The notes under the pieces: generated by a model
Databases searched by the model: none
What the model was told of the DNA's origin: nothing
The model's input: the letters and a program-made list of their open reading frames with translations, nothing else
Program-made: the position numbers and the translations under genes
In this document: in pieces, positions 27,050 to 37,830 of the stretch
Layout: each line of letters opens with the position of its first letter
How positions within the stretch are numbered: the first letter of the stretch is position 1
NCBI GenBank assembly: GCA_017559855.1
Contig: JAFYQP010000018.1
Coordinates: forward strand, 1-50,527
Source of the DNA: Clostridia bacterium
GTDB lineage: Bacteria > Bacillota > Clostridia > Oscillospirales > JAAYXM01
DNA: 50,527 bases
Reading direction: 5' to 3'

Positions 27050-28819
27050 TTACATATGGTCGGGAATGTCTATCGCAAGAATGTCAAGCAAGGTGCTCAT
27101 CATCTTGTGAGTAAGTTTTAAAAGAGATAGCCAGGATGCACGACGAGCGGTATCCTCTTCGGTAAGGATCTTGTTCTCGTGATAGAAGCGGTTGAATGCA
27201 CCTGCAATATCGAAGAGAATTTCGCAAATACCGGTGGGAGCCTTTTCGTCAAATGCACGATTGAGAACGTCGCCAACACTTGCAAGTTTTAAAATAAGTG
27301 CACGCTCTGAAAGGGATGACGGCGGTAAAATTTCGCCTACTTCAAGTCCCTGCTCATTTGCCTTATTAAGGACAGAGGATATACGAACAACGCAATATTG
27401 GAGATAGGGGCCGGTTTTTCCTTCACTTGCAAGGAAGCGATCCATATCGAATACGTAGTCCTTTGCCGGTTGATTGATTAAATCGCCAAACTTAAGTGCG
27501 GCGATACCGACTTTTTCTGCCTCAAGTTTCTTCTCTTCATCGGAAATGTCACGCATAACTTCGGACTCGTTCATTTTGGCAAACGCTGCGGAACTTACGG
27601 TTTCAATAAGGTCGGACAAACGCATAACGCCGCCGTCACGAGTCTTATAGGGTTTTCCGTCCTTGCCGTTCATTGTGCCGAATCCGATGTGGTAGAGTTT
27701 AACGTCGTCACCAACGAATTTTGCACGGCGTGTCGCACGGAATACCTGTTTGAAGTGGAGTGCCTGGCGGTTGTCAACAACATACCAGATTTCATTGGGA
27801 TTAAAGTCACGGACACGTTGGATAATGGTTGCAATATCGGTTGTACCGTAAAGTTGGCTTCCGTCTGACTTGCTGATGATGATGGGCGGAATTTCCTCCT
27901 TGTCATCTTCGAGGGCAACGTCAACTATGAGAGCACCGTCACTTAAATAAGCAAGACCTTGCTCCTTAAGGGAGGCAATCATATCGTCAACGTAAGGTGC
28001 GGAATCGCTCTCGCCAAGCCATTTGTCAAACTCAACGTTGAGTTTTGCATAACTTTTCTTAAGGTCGGAAACTGAGATTTCAAGGAATTTTTTCCAAAGA
28101 GCAACGTATCCGCGTCTTCCGTTCTGAAGGTCATACGTTGCCTTTTGTGCTACCTTTTTAAACTCCTCATCCTCTTTTGAACGAGCACTTGCCGCAGGAT
28201 AGAGGGTGTTGAGTTCATCAATTGTAACCGGAGCATCGGAGGGATATTCTCCGGTGTAATTCTCATCGAAATAGCAAAGGTCGGGACACTTATCCTCAAG
28301 ACCTGCGATGATAAGGCCCATCTGTAAGCCCCAATCGCCAAGATGCACATCCCCGATAACGTTGTGGCCTAAATATTTTGCAAGACGCTTTAGTGCCTCA
28401 CCGATAATTGCGGTGCGGAGATGACCGATATGTAAAGGCTTCGCAACGTTAGGGCCGCCGTAGTCGATAACGATGGTGGAGGGGTTTTCCGCCTTAGGGA
28501 GTAAAAGGCGGCTATCCTCAAGCATATTAAAGGAGTACTTTGCAAGATATACGTCAGAAACGTCCATGTTAATAAATCCGGGAGGTGCAAAACTTACCTT
28601 ACCGAAAATTTCCTCATTTTCAAGGAGTGCACAAACCTCGCCTGCGATTGCAATGGGGTTTTTGCGATACTGTTTAGCGGCGGCAAGTGCACCGTTGCAT
28701 TGGAATTGACACAAGTCTTCACGGTTTGAAACGGTTACAATACCGAGGGCTGCGTCATATCCGCATTTTTCAAAAGCGGCACTTACTATCTCGCTTAATT
28801 TCTGTTTAAGTGTAAGCAT
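27050..28819 (-). CDS. argS: Arginyl-tRNA synthetase
   Basis: Class I synthetase charging tRNA-Arg, 589 residues. ATG at 28819 is preferred by family N-terminus; AAAGGA is about 13 bases upstream, so a TTG at 28831 is possible but lies too close to that site. An N-terminal Arg-tRNA-synt additional domain (residues 1-105) precedes the HIGH motif (130-133, in KPLHIGHLRTA). The anticodon-binding DALR domain, with the ending HKMMSTLLDILAIDIPDHM, closes the protein. Last gene of the yebC-apgM-proS-argS operon, 22 bases after proS. Confidence 0.97.
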   Translation of the reverse strand: MLTLKQKLSEIVSAAFEKCGYDAALGIVTVSNREDLCQFQCNGALAAAKQYRKNPIAIAGEVCALLENEEIFGKVSFAPPGFINMDVSDVYLAKYSFNMLEDSRLLLPKAENPSTIVIDYGGPNVAKPLHIGHLRTAIIGEALKRLAKYLGHNVIGDVHLGDWGLQMGLIIAGLEDKCPDLCYFDENYTGEYPSDAPVTIDELNTLYPAASARSKEDEEFKKVAQKATYDLQNGRRGYVALWKKFLEISVSDLKKSYAKLNVEFDKWLGESDSAPYVDDMIASLKEQGLAYLSDGALIVDVALEDDKEEIPPIIISKSDGSQLYGTTDIATIIQRVRDFNPNEIWYVVDNRQALHFKQVFRATRRAKFVGDDVKLYHIGFGTMNGKDGKPYKTRDGGVMRLSDLIETVSSAAFAKMNESEVMRDISDEEKKLEAEKVGIAALKFGDLINQPAKDYVFDMDRFLASEGKTGPYLQYCVVRISSVLNKANEQGLEVGEILPPSSLSERALILKLASVGDVLNRAFDEKAPTGICEILFDIAGAFNRFYHENKILTEEDTARRASWLSLLKLTHKMMSTLLDILAIDIPDHM

Positions 28820-28841
28820 TGAAAATTTCAATTCCTTTCAA

Positions 28842-30278
28842 TTAGTATGCGACACCCCAATAAATCATATGCTTTGCAGGTTTGCCGCAAATCGGACAAA
28901 CGTCGGAGATTTCCTCCTGTGCAAAGGGGATGCAACGGGATGACATTCCTGCCTCTTCCTTAACTTTAAGTTCACACTCAAGGTCGCCACACCACATGGT
29001 CTTTACGAAACCGCCCTTGGTTGCGGCAATTTCCTTCATTTCATCAAGGCTTGTTGCGGTGTAGGTGTGATCCTCGCGGTTTTTAAGGGCACGTTCAAAG
29101 AGGGATGCGTGGATTTCGTCCATTATAGTATTTACTTCTTCCACGATATTTGCGATTGCAACGACCTTCTTCTCACGGGTAACGCGAGAAACGAGAACGC
29201 ACTGACCTGCCTCTAAGTCACGGGGGCCAAGTTCAATTCTGACCGGAACACCCTTCATCTCATATTCCGCAAACTTCCAGCCTGCGGAGTTGTCGGAGGT
29301 GTCGCACTTTGTGCGGATACCTGCAGCGGTAAGGGTTGCAAGGAGTTTTTCAGATGCTTCCAAAACACCGCCCTTATGAGCCGCAATGGGAATAATAACC
29401 GCCTGAATTGGGGCAATCTTTGGCGGGAGGACAAGACCGTTATTGTCGCCGTGAGTCATAATGATACCGCCGATAAGACGGGTTGAAACGCCCCAAGAGG
29501 TCTCGTGGGGATTTGTTTTCTGGTTGTTGTTGTCGGTAAATTCAATTTCAAACTGCTTTGCAAAACCATCACCGAAATAGTGGGAGGTACCTGCCTGAAG
29601 AGCCTTGCAGTCATGCATCATACACTCAATGGTGTAAGTTGCTTCCGCACCTTTGAATTTTTCCTTGTCGGTCTTCTGACCACGTGTAACCGGCATTGCA
29701 AGAACGTTTTCACAGAAATCTGCGTATACGTTGAGCATTGTTTCGGTGAATTCTTTTGCTTCCTCAGCGGTAGCATGGATGGTATGTCCTTCCTGCCAGA
29801 GGAATTCGCGATGACGAAGGAAGGGACGTGAGGTTTTCTCCCAACGGAGAACGCTGCACCACTGATTATATTTCATGGGAAGGTCACGGTAGGAGTGGAG
29901 TACGTTTGCAAAATGCTCACAGAAAAGGGTTTCGGATGTGGGGCGGATTGCATAACGCTCCTCAAGTTTTTCACTTCCGCCGGTGGTAACCCACGCACAT
30001 TCGGGGGCAAAGCCTTCTACGTGGTCCTTTTCTTTTTGGAGAAGACTTTCGGGGATGAGAAGAGGCATATAGACATTCTCAACGCCCTGCTTTTTAAATT
30101 CTGCATCCATAATACGCTGGATGTTTTCCCAAATGGCGTAACCGTAAGGACGGTAAATAAAAACACCCTTGATTGAAGAGTAGTCGATAAGTTCTGCCTT
30201 TTTGCATACGTCGGTGAACCACTGTGCAAAGTCTACCTCCATATCGGTAATTTGTTCAACTTTTTTATCCTTTGCCAT
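28842..30278 (-). CDS. proS: Prolyl-tRNA synthetase, archaeal/eukaryotic type
   Basis: Class II synthetase of 478 residues, the short type that lacks the INS editing domain of E. coli-like ProRS (about 570). Class II motifs include [16 protein letters not shown], the motif-2 loop [20 protein letters not shown] and the motif-3-like [21 protein letters not shown]. The C-terminal zinc-like extension has Cys pairs in MWCGDLECE and DVCPICGKP and ends with the family-typical YWGVAY. ATG with AAAGGAT about 9 bases upstream. In operon with apgM (14-base gap) and argS. Confidence 0.96.
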   Translation of the reverse strand: MAKDKKVEQITDMEVDFAQWFTDVCKKAELIDYSSIKGVFIYRPYGYAIWENIQRIMDAEFKKQGVENVYMPLLIPESLLQKEKDHVEGFAPECAWVTTGGSEKLEERYAIRPTSETLFCEHFANVLHSYRDLPMKYNQWCSVLRWEKTSRPFLRHREFLWQEGHTIHATAEEAKEFTETMLNVYADFCENVLAMPVTRGQKTDKEKFKGAEATYTIECMMHDCKALQAGTSHYFGDGFAKQFEIEFTDNNNQKTNPHETSWGVSTRLIGGIIMTHGDNNGLVLPPKIAPIQAVIIPIAAHKGGVLEASEKLLATLTAAGIRTKCDTSDNSAGWKFAEYEMKGVPVRIELGPRDLEAGQCVLVSRVTREKKVVAIANIVEEVNTIMDEIHASLFERALKNREDHTYTATSLDEMKEIAATKGGFVKTMWCGDLECELKVKEEAGMSSRCIPFAQEEISDVCPICGKPAKHMIYWGVAY

Positions 30279-30292
30279 GTTTTCAAATCCTT

Positions 30293-31495
30293 TCAGATGA
30301 TAAATTTCTTCATTAAGTCGTGGCCAAATTCAACCGAGATACCCGTAGTAGCCGCGGTTTTCTCGCTGTATTCAAGGCCGGATTTCGCCTCCTCGTCACT
30401 TGAGTAGATGACGTAGGGAATTTTATCTATTGTATGGGTGCGTTTTACAATCGGAGTAGCGTGGTCGGGCATAAGAAGAATACGATAAGGTTCACCGGAT
30501 TTTGCAAGTTTTTCAAGTACCGGTTTTAAAATATCTTCATCAATACGCTCGATTGATTTTATCTTAAGTTCGGTATCGCCGTCGTGACCGCACTCATCAG
30601 GTGCTTCCACGTGGATGAACACGAAATCGTCGGCATCAAGTGCCGCCATGGCAGCCTCTGCTTTGCCCTTGTAGTTTGTATGATAGTCGCCTGTCGCACC
30701 TTCTACCGGAATGTACTTAAGTCCCATTCCGTTTGCAAGACCGGCAATAAGAGGTACTGCGGTTACAACCGAGCCGGAAATGCCGTATTTATCGCTGAAA
30801 AGATCAATTTGCGGTCGTGTACCCTCGCCCCAAAGCCACATGCAGTTTGCAGGTTTTAAGCCTTTCTCCATACGGGCAATGTTTACCGGATGGTTCATAA
30901 GAATTTCATAACTGCGTTTCATCATGGAAAGTACGATGTCGCCGTATTTTCCGCCGGGTAAGTAGGGGGTGATTTTCTGATCGAGAATATCGTGGGGCGG
31001 CATCATGGTATAGCCGTAGTCGATATCTTTCCAGATAAGCACGTGGCGGTAACTTACGCCACGGTGGAATAAAATCTTGTCACTTGCAAACTCGGCACTA
31101 AGGGCATCGAGCAGTTCATACGCCTCTTCGTTTGTAATTTTATCCGAACTGTGGTCAAGCATTACCTTTTCCTCAAAGTCGCCGTCGGTGGAAATGCTTA
31201 CGAGGTTGAGGCGGAAAACCGTGTCCTCGTCACATAAATTTATACCAAGCCCCAACGCTTCGATAGGTGAGCGGCCGGTATAATATTTCTTCGGATCGTA
31301 GCCTAAAACTGAGAGGTTTGCGATGTCACTACCCGTGGGCATTCCCTCATAAAGGGTGCGGACAAGGCCTAACTCGCCGTTTTTGCAAAGAAAGTCCATT
31401 GTAGGTTTCTTGGCAACTTCAAGGGGTGTTTTATTACCCAAGGATTCTAAGGGGTAATCCGCCATACCGTCGCCTAGCATAACAACATATTTCAT
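30293..31495 (-). CDS. apgM: Cofactor-independent phosphoglycerate mutase, archaeal (ApgM) type
   Basis: Alkaline-phosphatase-superfamily protein of 400 residues. [10 protein letters not shown] at the N-terminus supplies a metal-binding Asp, [16 protein letters not shown] holds the likely nucleophilic Ser, and [13 protein letters not shown] and LMPDHATP hold the second metal set. The length fits ApgM (about 400) rather than GpmI (about 510). Bacterial members of this clade have also been proposed to act as a homoserine kinase, so the glycolytic role is not certain; no thr gene is nearby to support that alternative. Second gene of its operon, 25 bases after yebC, with AAAGGAG upstream. Confidence 0.9.
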   Translation of the reverse strand: MKYVVMLGDGMADYPLESLGNKTPLEVAKKPTMDFLCKNGELGLVRTLYEGMPTGSDIANLSVLGYDPKKYYTGRSPIEALGLGINLCDEDTVFRLNLVSISTDGDFEEKVMLDHSSDKITNEEAYELLDALSAEFASDKILFHRGVSYRHVLIWKDIDYGYTMMPPHDILDQKITPYLPGGKYGDIVLSMMKRSYEILMNHPVNIARMEKGLKPANCMWLWGEGTRPQIDLFSDKYGISGSVVTAVPLIAGLANGMGLKYIPVEGATGDYHTNYKGKAEAAMAALDADDFVFIHVEAPDECGHDGDTELKIKSIERIDEDILKPVLEKLAKSGEPYRILLMPDHATPIVKRTHTIDKIPYVIYSSDEEAKSGLEYSEKTAATTGISVEFGHDLMKKFII

Positions 31496-31520
31496 AATTA
31501 AAAAACTCCTTTAGGAAAAA

Positions 31521-32237
31521 CTATTCTTCCCAATTGTGATATACGTTCTGTACATCATCGTTGTCTTCAAGGGCATCAAGTAATTTCTGCATATTTTTAA
31601 GGTCGTCTTCGGAAGATAAAGTGATATAATTTTGCGGCACCATTTCCACATTTGCCTCTAAAATGGCAAAGCCTGCGTTTTCAAGCGCTTCGCGGACAGA
31701 AGAAAAATCATCGGGTGCGGTAAATACCTCGAAAACTTCACCCTCGGTGTCCACGTCATCAGCACCTGCATCTAAAAATGAAAGCATTGCCTCGTCCTCG
31801 TCCAGATCGTCCTTGCTGATAATGATAACGCCTTTTTGATCAAACTGCCATGAAACGCAACCGGTAGCACCGAGATTGCCGCCGAACTTGTCGAAATAAT
31901 GACGCATTTCACCTGCGGTGCGGTTTCTGTTATCGGTCATGGTGTCAACGATAACCGCAACACCGGACGGACCGTAACCCTCATAAGTGATAGTTTCATA
32001 TGATGCACCGTCACCGGACGCACGTTCAATGATACGTTTTATATTATCGTTGGGCACGTTGTTTGATCTCGCTTTAGCGATACAGTCGCGGAGTTTGGAG
32101 TTGGAAGCGGGATCGGGACCGCCTTCACGTACTGCAACCGCCATTTCACGGCCTATTTTTGTGAAAATTTTTGCACGTTGTGCATCGGTTTTCTCTTTTT
32201 TGTGTAAAATATTTTTCCATTTGGAATGACCAGACAT
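31521..32237 (-). CDS. YebC/PmpR family protein (TACO1-like)
   Basis: A 238-residue cytoplasmic protein of the YebC family, members of which have been described as DNA-binding regulators or as translation factors that relieve stalling on proline-rich stretches. The N-terminal [28 protein letters not shown] and the middle [21 protein letters not shown] are diagnostic, and an acidic C-terminal half follows. ATG with AAGGAGAT about 8 bases upstream. It is first in an operon that contains proS, which would fit a translation role, but that is inference from context. Confidence 0.95.
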   Translation of the reverse strand: MSGHSKWKNILHKKEKTDAQRAKIFTKIGREMAVAVREGGPDPASNSKLRDCIAKARSNNVPNDNIKRIIERASGDGASYETITYEGYGPSGVAVIVDTMTDNRNRTAGEMRHYFDKFGGNLGATGCVSWQFDQKGVIIISKDDLDEDEAMLSFLDAGADDVDTEGEVFEVFTAPDDFSSVREALENAGFAILEANVEMVPQNYITLSSEDDLKNMQKLLDALEDNDDVQNVYHNWEE

Positions 32238-32272
32238 AGATATATCTCCTTATAACATTTTAATCAAAGTTT

Positions 32273-32302
32273 ATTTTAACATACATTATATATATATTTC
32301 AA
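32273..32302 (-). promoter_or_regulatory. Promoter of the yebC-apgM-proS-argS operon
   Basis: Leftward TTGAAA (32297-32302), 18-bp spacer, TAAAAT (32273-32278). The spacer is a run of alternating TA. Confidence 0.55.
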
Positions 32303-32386
32303 GTGTGAATAATGGAAAGTTTGTTGCACACAATATATTTTGCAGACAGCGTCTGTAAAAACAAAAAAAATAAGGAGAAAATAAAA

Positions 32387-32527
32387 ATGGATAAGTACAA
32401 CAATAAGAAAGATTCAAATTCCCAGAATAAAAAGGATAGCAATTCCCAGAACAAGAATAGTTCCAACTATCAGAACAAGAAGGACAATAATATCCAGAAT
32501 AAGCGTAATCACAACGAGCAGTACTAA
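32387..32527 (+). CDS. 46-aa Asn/Gln/Lys-rich octapeptide-repeat protein
   Basis: Small hydrophilic protein of unknown function. ATG at 32387 follows AAGGAG by 9 bases; upstream in-frame codons have no ribosome site. After MDKYNN the chain is exactly five octapeptides (KKDSNSQN twice, then KNSSNYQN, KKDNNIQN, KRNHNEQY), giving about 60 percent Asn, Gln and Lys, no Cys and no signal peptide. It stands alone between yebC (divergent) and Mini-III (convergent). A short dyad CAGAC-AGC-GTCTG lies in its leader at 32344-32356. No clear sigma-A promoter is visible. Low-complexity peptides like this can be missed by gene callers; expression is not proven. Confidence 0.65.
   Translation: MDKYNNKKDSNSQNKKDSNSQNKNSSNYQNKKDNNIQNKRNHNEQY
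32405..32524 (+). repeat. Five tandem 24-bp coding repeats
   Basis: Five 24-base units encode the octapeptides of the small Asn/Gln/Lys-rich protein. The first two encode identical peptides but differ at synonymous sites; later units have drifted in sequence. Confidence 0.8.
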
Positions 32528-32552
32528 AAAACCGCCGCAGTACTGCGGCGGT
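32525..32552. terminator. Terminator of Mini-III (leftward); hairpin shared with the repeat-protein gene
   Basis: A perfect 22-bp palindrome (ACCGCCGCAGT and its complement). The T-run (six T) is on the leftward side, so it mainly terminates the Mini-III gene; rightward it is followed only by AT-rich sequence. Confidence 0.8.
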
Positions 32553-32558
32553 TACATA

Positions 32559-32957
32559 TTATTTTATAATTATGTCAAAAATTTCATTAAGGCGAGTGTA
32601 ATCACCCGTGAGATATAAATATCCAAACAGGCATTCAAGAGCGGTTGCCTTATGATAGGTTTCGTGACTTGCACCCTTGGGGATTTTGTGAACTTTTGCG
32701 TTTTTGCCCCGTCGAAAAACATCGGCCTCACGCTCGGTCAAGTGGGGAAGAATTTTATCCACCGCACCCGCCTGTGCATTTGCAGAAACCCGACTTACCG
32801 TGTTTCGGTGCAAATTTTTTGCGGTTGCAACGCCTCGTGCACTTTCACTTGCACGAACGAGAAGGTCAAATACCGCATCTCCCACGTGGGCAAGAGCAAG
32901 CATACTCATGCCAAAAACCTCATTTTCCGAAAGGGTGGTGTGTAAATAATCAGTCAT
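32559..32957 (-). CDS. mrnC: Mini-ribonuclease III
   Basis: RNase III-like dimer without a double-stranded-RNA-binding domain that matures 23S rRNA ends in Firmicutes. The product has 132 residues from ATG at 32957 (GAGGTG six bases upstream; an in-frame GTG at 32966 lies in that site). The catalytic segment LALAHVGDAVFDLLVR corresponds to the LAYIGDA motif with the metal-binding Asp, and the C-terminal YHKATALECLFGYLYL supplies the second acidic residue. In many Firmicutes it follows cysS; here it is a single gene with its own promoter and terminator. Confidence 0.93.
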   Translation of the reverse strand: MTDYLHTTLSENEVFGMSMLALAHVGDAVFDLLVRASESARGVATAKNLHRNTVSRVSANAQAGAVDKILPHLTEREADVFRRGKNAKVHKIPKGASHETYHKATALECLFGYLYLTGDYTRLNEIFDIIIK

Positions 32958-32975
32958 TTGTTTCACCTCGAATTT

Positions 32976-33004
32976 ATTTTACCATAGGTTTTTAAATAGG
33001 GCAA
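32976..33004 (-). promoter_or_regulatory. Promoter of the Mini-III gene
   Basis: Leftward TTGCCC (32999-33004), 17-bp spacer, TAAAAT (32976-32981), with TGG forming an extended -10. Confidence 0.6.
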
Positions 33005-33045
33005 TAAGTGGCGGAGATTGTTATAAAATAAACAATGAAAACCCC

Positions 33046-33074
33046 TTTACGGGGGTGGTAAAATATGTTAAAAT
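33046..33074 (+). promoter_or_regulatory. Candidate promoter of the V-ATPase operon
   Basis: TTTACG (33046-33051), 17 bp, TAAAAT (33069-33074). A dyad ACCCC-TTTACG-GGGGT (33041-33056) encloses the -35 box. A weaker alternative with TATAAA lies slightly upstream. Confidence 0.45.
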
Positions 33075-33115
33075 ATATAAAATTACAGTCTTGTCGTAAA
33101 GGCGGTGTTGTAAAA

Positions 33116-33429
33116 ATGGCACAAGACGCAATTTTGAAAATTACAGAAGTTGAAAAAGCAGCCGACGAAAAAATATCGGCGGCATATGCAGAGGCTAGAC
33201 GAATTATCGCCGAAGCGGAAAAAAAGGGCGAGGAGAGTCTTGACACTGCAAAGACGGAGGCCAATGCGAAGGTCGAGGAGATGCTTGTCAGAGCAGAGGA
33301 TGCGGCGGCAGGTGCATCACTTGAAATTACCTCCGGTGCCGAGCGTGAGTGTGAAAAACTCCGTGTTTTGGCGAAAGGCCGTATGAATGAAGCGGCATTA
33401 TTTATTGCAGAAAAGGTTGTGAAAGGCTA

Positions 33430-33430
<1 letters not shown>
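33116..33430 (+). CDS. V-type ATPase subunit H/G (peripheral stalk)
   Basis: A 104-residue, charged, almost wholly helical protein (EKAADEKISAAYAEARRIIAEAEKKGEES and onward, with Ala/Glu/Lys heptads). This is the coiled-coil partner of subunit E in the peripheral stalk (AhaH/NtpF group). ATG at 33116 follows AAGGCGGTG; an upstream in-frame ATG at 33065 lies at the promoter. Its stop overlaps the next start (TAATG). First gene of the nine-gene operon. Confidence 0.85.
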
Positions 33431-35839
<2,409 letters not shown>

Positions 35840-35852
35840 GGAAGTGCCCTAT

Positions 35853-36491
35853 ATGAACGGCATTGAAAATATCATTGCACGTATCGAAGAAGATGCGGAG
35901 CAGGAAATTAACAAAATATTAGCCGATGCAAGGGGTAAGGCGGAGGAAATTTCCGCAAAGTATGCATCCCTTGCGGCAAAGGAGACCGAGGCAATCCTTG
36001 AAAAAGGCAAAAAAAGTGCGGATGACCGTACCGTTCGCCTTCAGGGTGTTGCAGGTCTTGATGCGAGAAAGATGCTCCTTCGCACGAAGCAGGAGATGAT
36101 TGACGCGGCTTTCCGCACTGCTGAGGAAAAACTTACCTCCCTTGAGGGTGAGGATTATGTGGAAACTCTCGCAAAACTCGGCGTTGCTGCCGTACAGACC
36201 GGAAACGAAGAGGTCATTCTTTCTGCAGAAGACCGTGAAAAATACGGCAAGGACGTGGTTTCACGCATAAACGAACTCTTAAACGATGACGAGGGTATTT
36301 CCCGCATCATTACGGCGGCGGGAAAACTTCTTCGTGGTGAGGGTGTTAAACTCTCCGATGAGACACGTGAAATCTCCGGCGGTTTAATTTTAAAGGATGG
36401 AGATTTGGAAATCGACGCATCCTTTGCAACTATTGTAAATCAAATGCGTGAGTCACTTGCAGGTGACGTAGCAGAAATATTATTCGGTTAA
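35853..36491 (+). CDS. ntpE: V-type ATPase subunit E
   Basis: Peripheral-stalk subunit of 212 residues. ATG at 35853 is chosen because AAGGAAG lies about 9 bases upstream; an in-frame GTG at 35844 is too close to that site. The long N-terminal helix (IIARIEEDAEQEINKILADARGKAEEI) pairs with subunit H/G, and the C-terminal alpha/beta head ends DASFATIVNQMRESLAGDVAEILF, typical for the family. Confidence 0.93.
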   Translation: MNGIENIIARIEEDAEQEINKILADARGKAEEISAKYASLAAKETEAILEKGKKSADDRTVRLQGVAGLDARKMLLRTKQEMIDAAFRTAEEKLTSLEGEDYVETLAKLGVAAVQTGNEEVILSAEDREKYGKDVVSRINELLNDDEGISRIITAAGKLLRGEGVKLSDETREISGGLILKDGDLEIDASFATIVNQMRESLAGDVAEILFG

Positions 36492-36502
36492 GAGGTGGTT
36501 AT

Positions 36503-37480
36503 ATGAAAACCCGTGATACCGAGTATTTATACGCAACTACCCGTATCCGATCACTTGAGAGAGGGCTTCTTGACCGTGGAGTTACCGACAGGTTAATTGA
36601 GGCCGCAAGTGTTGAAGATATGGCGAAAATAATGTCCGAACTCGGATACACACAACTTCAGACGGCAGGAATAAAGGATATTGAAAATTCCCTTATTAGT
36701 GCAAGACGTGAAACTTTTGAGTTGATTGAGAGCATTTCACCTGATAGTGAAATTTGCGACGTTTTCCGTCTTCGCTACGATTACCATAACATTAAGGCTA
36801 TACTTAAAGGTGAAATTAGCGGAGAAGATGCACGAAATCTTTTAATTGACGCAGGTCGATTTGGCGTGGAGGCACTTGTGTCTCTCATGCGTGAGAGGGA
36901 GTATAAAGAACTTCCCGAAACCGTCAGAGTTGCGGTTGAGAATGCAAGGGAAACTCTTGCAAGAACAAAAGATGCACAACTTTGCGATTTCATTTTAGAC
37001 CGTGCGTATTTTGCGGAAATGGTGTCCCTTGCAAAACAATCGGGAAGTAAGTTCCTTGAGGGATATGTAAAATGTCTTATTGACACTACAAATCTCAGGG
37101 CAACTATCCGTGCAATGCGTCGTAACAAGGATGCAGATTTTCTTAAAAACGCATTGCAAGAAGGCGGAAATATTCTTTGCGATAAATTCTTTGAGGTCCT
37201 GTCAAGCGAGATATCATTAGATGATGCACTTAAGGGCACTTTCCTTGAGAGCACACTGGAAGCGTCGGGAGATATGGTTTCCTTTGAACGTGAATGTGAC
37301 AATGCGGTTATGACATATCTTCGCTCCGCCCGTTACGTAGCATTCGGCGAGGAGCCGCTTGTTGCATATGTTGCGGCAAAAGAGGCGGACATTATCACCA
37401 TTCGCATAATCCTCGCAGGAAAGGTGCAGGAACTTCCCGCCGACGAAATTCGAGAGAGGTTGAGGGCAAGTTATGTATAA
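36503..37480 (+). CDS. ntpC: V-type ATPase subunit C (central stalk/d-like)
   Basis: A 325-residue, mostly helical, funnel-shaped subunit that joins the central shaft to the proteolipid ring. ATG with AGAGGTGG upstream. Family segments such as FRLRYDYHNIKAILKGEISG and the end AKEADIITIRIILAGKVQELP (the usual KExExxxIRxIxxGK motif) are clear. Its stop overlaps the start of subunit F by 8 bases. Confidence 0.94.
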   Translation: MKTRDTEYLYATTRIRSLERGLLDRGVTDRLIEAASVEDMAKIMSELGYTQLQTAGIKDIENSLISARRETFELIESISPDSEICDVFRLRYDYHNIKAILKGEISGEDARNLLIDAGRFGVEALVSLMREREYKELPETVRVAVENARETLARTKDAQLCDFILDRAYFAEMVSLAKQSGSKFLEGYVKCLIDTTNLRATIRAMRRNKDADFLKNALQEGGNILCDKFFEVLSSEISLDDALKGTFLESTLEASGDMVSFERECDNAVMTYLRSARYVAFGEEPLVAYVAAKEADIITIRIILAGKVQELPADEIRERLRASYV

Positions 37481-37787
37481 AGTATCGGTTTTAGGCGACA
37501 GAGAAAGTGTCCTCGGCTTCAAGGCTCTCGGCTTTAATGCTGTTGCGGTGGATGATGCGGAAACCGCACGTGAAAAGTTACACGAACTTGCAGAAGAGGA
37601 TACCGCTATAATTTATATTACCGAGCAGTTGGCGGTAAAAATCAAAGACGATATCGACAGATATAAAGACGATGTCCGTCCGGCAATTATTTTAATACCC
37701 GGTAAGGACGGAACTCTCGGTATTGGTATGAATGGCGTTCACGCAACGGTTGAGCGTGCGGTGGGTGCTGACATTTTAGATAATTAG
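37473..37787 (+). CDS. V-type ATPase subunit F
   Basis: Small central-shaft subunit, 104 residues, named NtpG in Enterococcus and AtpF in many genomes. It begins MYKVSVLGDRESVLGFKALGF, the diagnostic N-terminal pattern, followed by IIYITEQLAVKI and a PAIILIPGKDG strand. ATG lies inside the end of subunit C (8-base overlap), so the two are translationally coupled. A 43-base gap precedes subunit A. Confidence 0.93.
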   Translation: MYKVSVLGDRESVLGFKALGFNAVAVDDAETAREKLHELAEEDTAIIYITEQLAVKIKDDIDRYKDDVRPAIILIPGKDGTLGIGMNGVHATVERAVGADILDN

Positions 37788-37830
37788 AAACAATCCAAGC
37801 CATAAAAAATGGCGGAACGGAGCGTAAATT

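Noticed and set aside
32281-32299. Alternating TA run as a possible microsatellite or phase-variable tract
   Set aside because: It is imperfect and short, and it fits as the spacer of the yebC promoter.
32645-32995. Three overlapping plus-strand open frames over the Mini-III gene
   Set aside because: All are shadows; the minus strand has the Mini-III catalytic motif, promoter and terminator.
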